DNA from: a virus
Virus record (IMG/VR): IMGVR_UViG_3300036781_000209
Span: 1-23,531 of that record
Reading direction: 5' to 3' (one strand)
DNA length: 23,531 nt
This document shows, one piece after another, positions 1 to 6,289 of the stretch. The notes under the pieces are model-generated. The model was not told the DNA's origin. It saw nothing but the letters and a program-made list of their open reading frames with translations, and made no database searches. A program made the translations under genes and the position numbers. Numbering within the stretch: position 1 is the first letter of the stretch; each line of letters starts with the position of its first letter.

Positions 1-396
1 GCCAAGGTGCAGGGCGATCTCGACAAAGTGAACGGCGAGCTGCGCACCGTGCGGCTCGATGACAAGTTGAAAGAAGCATTCATTGCAGCGGGCGGCCGTG
101 CTGAAAAAGCGGGTGCCGCGCTGCAGCTGACGAAAGGAAAGTTCGATCTGGTCGATGGTCAGATCGTGCAGAAGAACGACAAGGGCGACGTCGTCACGGA
201 GAAGGTCGCTGACTTCTTCGGCAAGACGTACAAGACCGAGATGCCCGAGTTCTATCAGGGCACGAAGGCCGCCGGCGGTGGTGCGACTGGTGGATCAGGG
301 AAGACGCCGTCGAATGTTGATCCGACCGCGGCCGATCGCGTCATCGCGAATCCGCTGCAGATGCTGAGGGAAGCGAACGAAGCCAACGCTGCGTAA
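1..396 (+). CDS. C-terminal part of capsid scaffold-like phage protein (5' truncated)
   Basis: The reading frame is open from the first base of the window and stops with TAA at 394-396, so the gene almost certainly begins upstream; the GTG at position 7 is probably internal. The visible 131 residues begin with a charged, probably helical segment (D-K-V-N-G-E-L-R), continue with a lysine and aspartate-rich middle, then a Gly-rich linker and an Asn/Ala-rich helical tail. Phage scaffold proteins next to the major capsid gene typically have this charged, low-complexity C-terminal half, and the gene lies directly upstream of the capsid gene. The assignment rests on position and composition; no catalytic motif is visible. 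A different head-associated protein is possible. Confidence 0.6.
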   Translation, partial: AKVQGDLDKVNGELRTVRLDDKLKEAFIAAGGRAEKAGAALQLTKGKFDLVDGQIVQKNDKGDVVTEKVADFFGKTYKTEMPEFYQGTKAAGGGATGGSGKTPSNVDPTAADRVIANPLQMLREANEANAA

Positions 397-492
397 GCGT
401 CGGGTGGAGGGCGTGCGAGCGCGCGACGCGCTCGAGGGTGGCGATCAATCGCCGCGGGGCGCGATGCCTCGCTGACAGGGCGCAGTGGCCGA

Positions 493-522
493 GGGATTCG
501 GCGTGAACGCACCGCGAATCCC
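493..522 (+). promoter_or_regulatory. Hairpin in the leader of the major capsid gene
   Basis: In the 181-base gap between the scaffold-like gene and the capsid gene, gggattcg (493-500) pairs with cgaatccc (515-522), and an inner gcgt/acgc pair lies in the loop. No T-run follows, so it does not look like a terminator. It may stabilise or process the capsid mRNA. A smaller potential hairpin, ggcga-tcaa-tcgcc, lies further upstream near 440. I see no gene in this gap. Confidence 0.35.
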
Positions 523-577
523 CGCCTGAGCCTCGAGCTCCGCGACGGGGACCCAACCCCATTCAGGAGTAGAGTCC

Positions 578-1510
578 ATGCTGACTCTTGTCGAAGCCGC
601 GAAGCTGTCGGCCACCAACGGTGAGACGAAGCGCGCCGCCGTCATCGCCATGTTCGCCCAGGCCAGCCAGTGGCTCATGTCGCTGGCGTTCAAGGACATT
701 CCGGGCAACGCCTACGCGTACAATCGCGAAGGCACGCTGCCGGGCGTCGCGTTCCGCGGCGTGAATGAGGCCTACACCGAGTCGACCGGCGTGATCAATC
801 CGCTCGTCGAAGCGCTGCGCATCGCTGGCGGCGATCTCGATGTCGATACCGCGATCCTCAAAACGCAGGGCGAAGGCGTTCGCGCAACGCACGAAGCGAT
901 GAAGGTGAAGGCGCTCGCCGCCGAATTCACGCGCGTGCTGATCAAGGGCGACTCAACGTCCAACCCGCGCGAGCCAGATGGCCTTCAGGTGCGCATCACG
1001 GGCTCGCAGCTCGTTGAGAACGGCGCGTCATCCGGTGGTGACGTGCTGTCGCTCGCACAGCTCGACGCAGCGATCGATCAGTGTGCCAACCCGACGGCCA
1101 TCTGGCTGCCGAAGCTGATGCGTCGTCGCCTCACCCAGGCGTCGCGCAACACGTCGACGGGCGGATTCCTCGTGCAGACGAAGGACGACTTCGGTCGTCC
1201 GCTGCAGACCTACAACGGCCTGCCGCTGCTCACCGCCTATCCGGACAACGGCGGCACCGAGCCGATCACCTACACCGAAGTCGGGAGCGGTGGTGGCACG
1301 GCGCAGTCGGCGTCGCTGTACGTCGTCGGCGTCGGCGACGGCTACTTCTCGGGCATCCAGAACGGCGTGATGGATGTGCGCGATCTCGGGGAGCTCCAGA
1401 CCACGCCGGCCAAGCGCACGCGCGTCGAATGGCTCGCGAGCATCTGCGTCGAGCATGGCCGTTCGGTCGTGCGTCTGCGCGGCATCAAGGACGGAGCGGT
1501 CGTCGCGTAA
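578..1510 (+). CDS. Phage major capsid protein (HK97-like fold family)
   Basis: This 310-residue protein is probably the main shell subunit of the phage head. Its N-terminal part (residues about 1-70) has the pattern seen in a widespread phage major capsid family: L-T-L-V-E-A-A-K-L, then G-N-A-Y-A-Y-N-R-E, then L-P-G-V-A-F-R-G-V-N-E and Y-T-E-S-T-G. The length of about 310 residues is normal for the family, which usually lacks a cleaved prohead delta domain. A good Shine-Dalgarno sequence (aggag, 565-569) lies 8 bases before the ATG, consistent with high expression. It sits between the scaffold-like gene and a cement-like gene, the usual order. The exact subfamily was not determined. Confidence 0.88.
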   Translation: MLTLVEAAKLSATNGETKRAAVIAMFAQASQWLMSLAFKDIPGNAYAYNREGTLPGVAFRGVNEAYTESTGVINPLVEALRIAGGDLDVDTAILKTQGEGVRATHEAMKVKALAAEFTRVLIKGDSTSNPREPDGLQVRITGSQLVENGASSGGDVLSLAQLDAAIDQCANPTAIWLPKLMRRRLTQASRNTSTGGFLVQTKDDFGRPLQTYNGLPLLTAYPDNGGTEPITYTEVGSGGGTAQSASLYVVGVGDGYFSGIQNGVMDVRDLGELQTTPAKRTRVEWLASICVEHGRSVVRLRGIKDGAVVA

Positions 1511-1522
1511 CGCGACCCGCAC

Positions 1523-1548
1523 GCAGGGCGAGAATTCGCTCGCCCTGC
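1523..1548 (+). promoter_or_regulatory. Perfect 10-bp hairpin between capsid and cement genes
   Basis: The arms gcagggcgag (1523-1532) and ctcgccctgc (1539-1548) are perfectly complementary around the loop aattcg. The hairpin starts 12 bases after the capsid stop codon. Only TT follows, so it lacks the U-tract of an efficient intrinsic terminator. It may be a leaky terminator or a 3' stabiliser that sets the ratio of capsid transcript to downstream transcript. Confidence 0.6.
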
Positions 1549-1577
1549 TTCGCTGACCTCTCTGGAGACTCACGATC

Positions 1578-2021
1578 ATGGCTCGCAATCAGAAGGATTT
1601 CACGTACGACGCGAAACTGCTGCTCAAGGACGCCGGGCTGGTTGCTGCCGACGCCGCGGCAACAGTCGCGAGCTCGGCCCAGGTGCTCGATCTCGGGCTG
1701 GCCCGTTTCGATGGTCGCGTGATCGTCGACACGACCGCGCTCGAAATCGACACCGGCAATGAGCTCTACAACATCAAGACGCAGTTCTCGAACTCGAAGA
1801 CGTTCGCGTCGAGCGTCGTCGGTGGACCGATGATCGCGCTCGGGCATTCGTCCGTGCTCATTGGCGAATCCGCATCGTCCCCGGCTGTGGGCCGCTACGA
1901 GATCCCGTTCGCGAACGAGATCAACGGCGTGACCTACCAGTACATGCGCATGTACACCGATGTCGCGGGCACGCTCGCGACGGGTATCAACTACACCGCG
2001 TACGCGGTGCAGCAGCTCTAA
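1578..2021 (+). CDS. Capsid cement/decoration protein, Bbp16-like
   Basis: The 147-residue protein follows the capsid gene directly, where phages with this capsid type carry a cement protein. Its N-terminus (F-T-Y-D-A-K-L-L-L-K-D-A) followed by an Ala/Ser-rich stretch and V-L-D-L-G resembles the start of Bbp16-like cement proteins, named after Bordetella phage BPP-1. The C-terminal half is rich in short beta-type segments (Y-E-I-P-F, Y-Q-Y-M-R-M-Y). In that family the protein binds the outside of the shell and stabilises it. A Shine-Dalgarno-like ggaga (1563-1567) precedes the ATG. The family match is from memory of sequence pattern and order, so it is moderately confident. Confidence 0.6.
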   Translation: MARNQKDFTYDAKLLLKDAGLVAADAAATVASSAQVLDLGLARFDGRVIVDTTALEIDTGNELYNIKTQFSNSKTFASSVVGGPMIALGHSSVLIGESASSPAVGRYEIPFANEINGVTYQYMRMYTDVAGTLATGINYTAYAVQQL

Positions 2022-2027
2022 GCGACG

Positions 2028-2429
2028 ATGACGAAACCAGCGCCGCACGCGCGTACGGTGCGCATCCGAGTCGCGTCGACCGGTCAGATCCAAGAGGTCT
2101 GGCCCGTCGATGCGCGGGAGCTCGTGAAGCTCTCGCCCGATGAATACAGCTATGCGACTGACGAGGCGTCGCCGGCAACGGCCGACACACCCTCGCGCGA
2201 AGCGGCCACACCGCCAACGCCTCCCAAGTCCATCGCTGAGCGACTCGGCGAAAAGTCGTACAAAGAGCTCCAGGTGCTCGCGAAGCGTGCGTCGCTCAAT
2301 GCGAATCAGAAGCAGGCGGAGCTCATCGACGCGCTCGTCCCGCACATCGCCGGCGGCGCGATCACGCTCGAGGAGATCCCGAAGCTCGCGCTCGATCCTG
2401 TCCAGTTCCCGAACGCGAATCCCGAGTAA
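2028..2429 (+). CDS. Small head-region protein with SAP/HeH-like C-terminal domain
   Basis: The 133-residue protein has a basic N-terminus with a short beta-like region (residues 10-45), an Ala/Pro/Thr-rich linker (about 45-66), then a helical segment at about 68-107 with the pattern S-Y-K-E-L-Q-V-L-A-K-R, N-A-N-Q-K-Q-A-E-L-I-D-A-L. That helix-turn-helix arrangement, a short helix, a turn and a helix ending L-I-D-A-L, is typical of SAP, HeH/LEM or Rho N-terminal-like domains, which often bind nucleic acid. Similar small proteins occur between capsid and head-tail connector genes in many phages. It lies 6 bases after the cement gene stop. Its role is unknown. Confidence 0.65.
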   Translation: MTKPAPHARTVRIRVASTGQIQEVWPVDARELVKLSPDEYSYATDEASPATADTPSREAATPPTPPKSIAERLGEKSYKELQVLAKRASLNANQKQAELIDALVPHIAGGAITLEEIPKLALDPVQFPNANPE

Positions 2430-2432
2430 TCG

Positions 2433-2999
2433 ATGCAACTCATCGCCACGCCTGGCGCATCGAACGCGAACGTGTACGCAGCGGCCTCGACGGCCGACGC
2501 GTATCACGCAGCGCGTCCGACGGCGGCGGCGTGGGATGCACTGCAGGACGATCCGAAAGCCGCGGCCCTCCTCGCGGCGACGGAGCTGCTCGACACCATC
2601 AAGTGGGCCGGCTCCAAAGGCGCGACGACGTCGAACGCATTGACGCAGTCGCTCGCGTTTCCGCGTCAGTGGGTGCCAACGCTCGAGGCCGACGCCGACC
2701 CGGAGTTCGTCTCCGAGTACTTCATCGACACCTCGATCGCGTTCTATGACTCGACGGTGATCCCGACGCCGATCGTGCGCGCGACGTGCGAGCTCGCGTT
2801 GATCATCGCGCAGGGCGGCGGTGTCGACGTGTTCACGGCCGACACGAAGCGCGTGAAGCAAAAGACGACGGGTCCGTTGACGACCGTGTATTTCGACTCG
2901 CAGGACTTCATTCGCGGGCTCGGTCGCTACCCACAGGTCATGCGGCTCATTCAGCACATGTTCCGCGACGCCGGCGGCGTCGAGGCGGTCCGCGCATGA
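2433..2999 (+). CDS. Head-tail connector, DnaT-like (phage head-tail adaptor) protein
   Basis: The 188-residue protein matches the common phage family annotated as DnaT-like ssDNA-binding protein. Visible hallmarks are an early S-N-A-N-V-Y...A-D-A-Y-H-A-A-R segment, a helical A-L-L-A-A-T-E-L-L-D-T-I-K-W, then an S-L-A-F-P-R motif and a late helical region T-P-I-V-R-A-T-C-E-L-A-L-I. Despite the name, the position after the cement gene and before neck genes argues for a structural adaptor under the portal. The start is 3 bases after the preceding stop, and the end overlaps the next gene by an ATGA. Insertions of about 20 residues around residues 80-100 make it slightly longer than typical. Confidence 0.75.
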   Translation: MQLIATPGASNANVYAAASTADAYHAARPTAAAWDALQDDPKAAALLAATELLDTIKWAGSKGATTSNALTQSLAFPRQWVPTLEADADPEFVSEYFIDTSIAFYDSTVIPTPIVRATCELALIIAQGGGVDVFTADTKRVKQKTTGPLTTVYFDSQDFIRGLGRYPQVMRLIQHMFRDAGGVEAVRA

Positions 3000-3361
3000 C
3001 GAGCAAGTACGTATCAGAGCACGCGGACGCACTCGCCGATCTCGCGGAAGCCGGATCGAACATCACGTTCACGCGGGTGTCGTCGACGTACGACTCAGCG
3101 ACCGACACGAGCTCGGCGCCGACGACGTTGACAATCGCGGGCTATGCGGTCGAGACGGATGGCGATCGCGACACCTATCGTCGTCTCGAGCTCACGCACG
3201 AGACCGCGGTGACGCTGTTCTTCTCGCCGAACGAGATCGACGACGTCCCGCTCAGCGGCGACACCGCCGTGTGGGCTGGAAAGACGGTGACAGTGGCCGA
3301 GCGTAAAGCGTTCGCCCCCGATGGTGTCGCGATCGCAGCGACGGTGGTGTGTCGCCGATGA
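2996..3361 (+). CDS. Putative head closure / neck protein
   Basis: The 121-residue protein starts at the ATG in an ATGA overlap with the previous gene and ends in another ATGA overlap with the next. That tight coupling and the position between adaptor and gp10-like genes suggest a head-closure or stopper protein. The middle (residues 25-110) consists of alternating hydrophobic segments, such as N-I-T-F-T-R-V and A-V-W-A-G-K-T-V-T-V-A-E, consistent with a small beta-barrel. I do not recognise a family by sequence; the call rests on gene order. An open frame extends upstream to 2786, but that part overlaps the adaptor gene and reads as a high-GC shadow. Confidence 0.6.
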   Translation: MTSKYVSEHADALADLAEAGSNITFTRVSSTYDSATDTSSAPTTLTIAGYAVETDGDRDTYRRLELTHETAVTLFFSPNEIDDVPLSGDTAVWAGKTVTVAERKAFAPDGVAIAATVVCRR

Positions 3362-3720
3362 GTCTTCGTGCGATTACCGACAATATCAAAGTCAAAGTGC
3401 AGGTGCGCAGCCGTGCGGCATTCGCACGAGTGGCGTCGCGCGCGTACGAGTCGATCCAGGTCGGCTCCGAGCTCACAGGATCAAAGGGCCAACCCGTCGA
3501 TCACGGGGAGCTCCGCGCGTCGTACCAGTTGCTCTTTCCGTCGCCGACGACAGCTGCGATTACGACAGATTCTCCGTACGCCCGACAGAACGAGGATGGC
3601 ATCGCGCGTCCTGGTGGCGGGCCGTATCGACAGAAGTCGCCTGTAGGCGGCCGGTGGTCGATTGCACTCACCGTCGCTGCGCTCCCGCGGATTATCGAGG
3701 CGGAGGCAGCGAATGGTTAG
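3358..3720 (+). CDS. HK97 gp10-like neck / minor head-tail joining protein
   Basis: The 120-residue protein contains the two motifs that characterise gp10-like joining proteins: Q-P-V-D-H-G-E-L-R-A-S-Y (related to the usual P-V-D-T-G-x-L-R-x-S) at about residues 45-56, and S-P-Y-A-R-Q-N-E-D-G (related to P-Y-A-x-x-x-E-x-G) at about 71-80. In the family these proteins complete the head-tail interface. The ATG at 3358 is chosen because it forms an ATGA overlap with the previous stop; an ATG three codons earlier is possible. The length is near the short end of the family. Confidence 0.75.
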   Translation: MSLRAITDNIKVKVQVRSRAAFARVASRAYESIQVGSELTGSKGQPVDHGELRASYQLLFPSPTTAAITTDSPYARQNEDGIARPGGGPYRQKSPVGGRWSIALTVAALPRIIEAEAANG

Positions 3721-4153
3721 CCGCATTGCGGTCCAACTCGCGCTGCGCGCCCGCCTCGAGGCGGTAAGCGGAATTCCGCCAAAGGGTCAGCGCGCGTTCG
3801 AGAACATCGATTTCAAGCCGACGCCGAGCACGCCATACATCACCGAGCAGTTCATTCCGCAGCCGGGTGTGTTGCCTGGCCTTACACGTGGGCCGTCTGT
3901 CTCGTTCGGCCTCTACATCGTGACGATGTACGGCCTCACGAAGAACGGCATCTCGGCGATCGGCAGCGTTGTCGATGCCATCCTCGCCGCGTTTCCGCCG
4001 GGGCTCACGTTCGCGCAACTCGTCAACGGTGACAGCATCCGCATCCGCGGCCTCCCTGCGCCGTCATCGGGTCAGATCATTCCGCAAGACGACGGGTGGG
4101 CAGTGTGTGCCATGACGATCCCGTTTCGCGTTCAGTCCATCGCCACGCCGTAA
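3713..4153 (+). CDS. Tail terminator, DUF4128-like
   Basis: This 146-residue protein has the layout of DUF4128 tail terminator-like proteins: an N-terminal helix (I-A-V-Q-L-A-L-R-A-R-L), then A-F-E-N-I-D-F-K-P-T-P, then a strand with T-P-Y-I-T-E-Q-F-I-P, a G-x-x-S-F-G-L-Y-I-V-T-M-Y strand, and a helix ending A-I-L-A-A-F-P-P-G-L-T-F. Tail terminators cap the tail tube and join it to the neck. The ATG at 3713 overlaps the previous gene by 8 bases and sits just before the tail tube gene, the normal order. An open frame extends upstream to 3662 but lies wholly in the previous gene. Confidence 0.8.
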   Translation: MVSRIAVQLALRARLEAVSGIPPKGQRAFENIDFKPTPSTPYITEQFIPQPGVLPGLTRGPSVSFGLYIVTMYGLTKNGISAIGSVVDAILAAFPPGLTFAQLVNGDSIRIRGLPAPSSGQIIPQDDGWAVCAMTIPFRVQSIATP

Positions 4154-4170
4154 GGCGCCTTTCCACTTCT

Positions 4171-4192
4171 CATAACGACGGATGTCGTCATG
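4171..4192 (+). promoter_or_regulatory. Start-site hairpin of the tail tube gene (copy 1)
   Basis: Directly before the tail tube ATG (4190), acgac (4175-4179) and gtcgt (4184-4188) form a 5-bp stem with the loop ggat, which contains the only plausible Shine-Dalgarno bases. A nearly identical block precedes the gene at 13649: 20 of 22 bases match, including cataacgacgg and gtcgtcatg. The placement suggests a translation-control element rather than a terminator. Confidence 0.6.
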
Positions 4193-5377
4193 ACTCTCCA
4201 ATCAGGTAAGAACGTCCAGGTCGCCCTCAAGCGTCAGTCTGGACTCGGCGTGCCGGCATCCGGTGCGAGCGCGATCGGATTGAACGTCAATCCCGGCCAG
4301 GGGCTGAAGCTCACGAAGGCCATCATCAACAGCAACGCGATCCGAAAGGACGGCCAGATGAAGCGCGGCCGACACGGCTCGCGCAGTGGTGACTGTGCCT
4401 ACGCGATCGAGCTCGGCGTCGGCATGCTCGATGACATCATCGAAGCCGCGATGCGCGGGACATGGGTCGCGACGGCAACGATCACGCAAGCGGCGATGAC
4501 GTCAGCAACGACCACGACGAACACGATCGTTGCGGCTGCTGGCTCCTGGCTCACCCAGGGTATCCGCCGCGGTGACATGATCAAGCTCGCGAGCTTTGCG
4601 GACGCCGCGAACAACGGCAAGTGGTTCCGCGTCGTCGCCGTATCGGCGTCCACGATCACGGTCCCTGCCGCGTCATTGGTGCTGAATGCGACGCCCGATA
4701 CGACGTTCAGCGTCGTGGTCGCGAAAACGCTCGTCAACGGCGCCACGCCGGTCGAGCGCTACTACACGATGGAAGAGTTCGGGCTCGACATCTCCAAGGG
4801 CCTGCTCGGCACCGACTTTAAGGTGTGCAAGCTCGAGCTGTCGATTCAGCCGGACGCGAACATCGTCATGACGGCGACGTTCAAGGGCCTCGACGTCGCC
4901 GAGCAGGACACATCGCCGAACTTCACGAGCCCGGTGTATTCGACGTCGCTGCCGCTCGTGATGGTCGACGGCATCATCCGCGTCAATGGCGTCGATTACT
5001 CGGTGCTGACGGGCTTCACGCTCACGTGGGACATGGGCGGCTCGACGACGCCGACGCTGTCGAAGACCAGCCCCGATGTGAATCTGTCGAATGCGAAGGT
5101 CTCTGGCAGCTTCACCGCCCTGCTCGGGGACATGGTGTTTTTCGCAGCGTTCCGCGCCGAGACGCAGGTCGACTTTTTCATCGTGATGTCAGAGAACGAA
5201 GCGGATCCCGCGGACTTCATCGCGGCCTATGTCGGCAACGCGGTCCTCGACGGCGCCGACGCGCCGATCGGCGATGACGGCGCCATGCCGGTGACGGTGC
5301 CCTGGCGCGCCGGCATCGACGAAGGCGGCAGCGATCGCGCGCTCACCACCGTGAAGTGGGCCTCCTCGGCCGCGTAA
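4190..5377 (+). CDS. Major tail tube protein with an inserted beta domain
   Basis: The 395-residue protein matches the phage tail tube type (Phage_tube_2-like), which polymerises into the hollow tail. The start, with G-K-N-V-Q-V-A-L-K-R-Q followed by G-L-G-V-P-A, is typical. Residues about 115-185 form an insert with the pattern R-R-G-D-M-I-K-L, N-N-G-K-W-F-R-V and S-T-I-T-V, a beta domain often found in these proteins and probably exposed on the tube surface. The tube core resumes at about residue 185 (E-R-Y-Y-T-M-E-E-F-G-L-D). It lies between terminator and chaperone genes. Translation starts just 3' of a small hairpin shared with the gene at 13649. Confidence 0.85.
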   Translation: MTLQSGKNVQVALKRQSGLGVPASGASAIGLNVNPGQGLKLTKAIINSNAIRKDGQMKRGRHGSRSGDCAYAIELGVGMLDDIIEAAMRGTWVATATITQAAMTSATTTTNTIVAAAGSWLTQGIRRGDMIKLASFADAANNGKWFRVVAVSASTITVPAASLVLNATPDTTFSVVVAKTLVNGATPVERYYTMEEFGLDISKGLLGTDFKVCKLELSIQPDANIVMTATFKGLDVAEQDTSPNFTSPVYSTSLPLVMVDGIIRVNGVDYSVLTGFTLTWDMGGSTTPTLSKTSPDVNLSNAKVSGSFTALLGDMVFFAAFRAETQVDFFIVMSENEADPADFIAAYVGNAVLDGADAPIGDDGAMPVTVPWRAGIDEGGSDRALTTVKWASSAA

Positions 5378-5540
5378 CAACACTCACCCCTGGGCGCGCC
5401 GCGCACGCACCGCGCCGTCGTAGGTCCGCAAGATCGTGTTCGCCGTCCCTTCGTGCCTCTAGAGCTGTCGTGAGATACCTCGAGCGAGGGCGTGCCATGA
5501 AGGGCGGCGAGCACCCACACCCAGACGGAGCACGCAGTCC

Positions 5541-5957
5541 ATGGATATTGAAAATCTTTCTACCGTGTCGGAAGACGCCGGCACGCTCGTGCATTTCAAA
5601 GATGTCACGAAGCAACCGATGTTCTTCGGCGAAGGCGATGATCAGAAGCCGCTGACCGCGACGGTCGCCGGCACATTCAGCCAGCGCTACCGCGATGCGC
5701 TGAAGCGCATTCGATCGAAGAATCTCGCAAACGCGCACGGCGGCAATGAGCTCGAAGTCGACGCGCTCGACGACAACAACCTCGAGCTCGAAGTCGCCTG
5801 TATCCTCGCCTGGGATCTCTCGAGCGGCGGCAAGCCGTTCCCGATCACCGCGGCCAACTGGAAGGCGGTGCTCGCAAAGCAGCCGCAGTGGCAGGAGCAG
5901 GTGCAGGCCGCCATGAACGGGCACTCCCGTTTTTTCAACGCGAGCTCGCCGCGCTGA
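5541..5957 (+). CDS. Tail assembly chaperone, G-like (upstream frame)
   Basis: The 138-residue acidic protein follows the tail tube gene and precedes the tape measure, the standard place for tail assembly chaperones (gpG of lambda). It has a beta-type N-terminus (T-L-V-H-F-K-D-V), helical segments (Q-R-Y-R-D-A-L-K-R-I) and a P-I-T-A-A-N-W-K-A-V-L segment typical of these proteins. A Shine-Dalgarno-like cggag (5525-5529) precedes the ATG. Near its end lies a T TTT TTC slippery site (5930-5936), through which ribosomes could enter the downstream frame. Its stop TGA overlaps the ATG of the next frame (TGATG). The 163-base gap before it (5378-5540) shows no convincing gene or terminator. Confidence 0.8.
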   Translation: MDIENLSTVSEDAGTLVHFKDVTKQPMFFGEGDDQKPLTATVAGTFSQRYRDALKRIRSKNLANAHGGNELEVDALDDNNLELEVACILAWDLSSGGKPFPITAANWKAVLAKQPQWQEQVQAAMNGHSRFFNASSPR

Positions 5958-6289
5958 TGCAGTACGCGTCGTGGAGTGCCCGATTGTCGAAGCTGGACGA
6001 CAAGGGCACTCCCGCCCGCGCGCATCTCAAGGCCGCTGCGCGACGCGGCAGTACGGTCGCCAAGAAGGCGTTGATTCCTCCGCCGTTTCCGGTGTCGCTG
6101 TCCTACCTCTGGGAGTGGGTTCACGAAATTCGCATGGGCATCGTCGGTGACGGATTCGGTGCAATCCAGCTGTCCTGGACGACGTTGCACGCGTGGGCGA
6201 CGCTCACTCGCAATGAGCTCGCGCCGCACGAGACGCGCGCGATCTTCGCGCTGCATGCGGCTCTCACCAACCCGGTGCCCTCCCGATGA
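5541..6289 (+). CDS. Predicted GT-like frameshift fusion tail chaperone (-1 shift at 5930-5936)
   Basis: If ribosomes slip by -1 on T TTT TTC, translation from 5541 leaves its frame after the TTC codon at 5934-5936, re-reads C5936 and continues to the stop at 6287-6289. The fused product would have 132 upstream residues plus 117 downstream residues, about 249 in all. The shifted frame reads F-F-Q-R-E-L-A-A-L-M directly across the junction, with no stop. By analogy with lambda gpG/gpGT, the minor fusion binds both tail tube subunits and the tape measure. The heptamer is exact X XXY YYZ type; slippage has not been shown. Confidence 0.7.
5930..5936 (+). other. Canonical -1 slippery heptamer T TTT TTC
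   Basis: Six T (5930-5935) and C5936 are arranged so that zero-frame codons are TTT (5931-5933) and TTC (5934-5936). After a -1 slip both tRNAs re-pair on TTT TTT. It lies 6 codons before the sense end of the upstream chaperone, just as slippery sites do in many long-tailed phages. A short palindrome, gcgagctcgc (5940-5949), follows immediately and might assist. Confidence 0.75.
5957..6289 (+). CDS. Tail assembly chaperone, T-like downstream frame
   Basis: The downstream frame carries a 110-residue segment if started at the ATG of the TGATG overlap (5957), or is reached by frameshifting from the upstream gene. Its content matches T-like chaperone domains: P-P-F-P-V-S-L-S-Y-L-W-E-W, then R-M-G-I-V-G-D-G, then W-T-T-L-H-A-W-A-T-L-T and a final helix R-A-I-F-A-L-H-A-A-L. 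These interact with the tape measure in lambda. It ends in an ATGA overlap with the tape measure gene. Independent translation from 5957 cannot be excluded; the frameshift route is better supported by family precedent. Confidence 0.75.
   Translation: MQYASWSARLSKLDDKGTPARAHLKAAARRGSTVAKKALIPPPFPVSLSYLWEWVHEIRMGIVGDGFGAIQLSWTTLHAWATLTRNELAPHETRAIFALHAALTNPVPSR

Noticed and set aside
1485-3032. A 515-residue open frame on the minus strand.
   Set aside because: It is Arg-rich, lies opposite four well-supported + strand genes, and shows no domain; such shadows are common in high-GC DNA.
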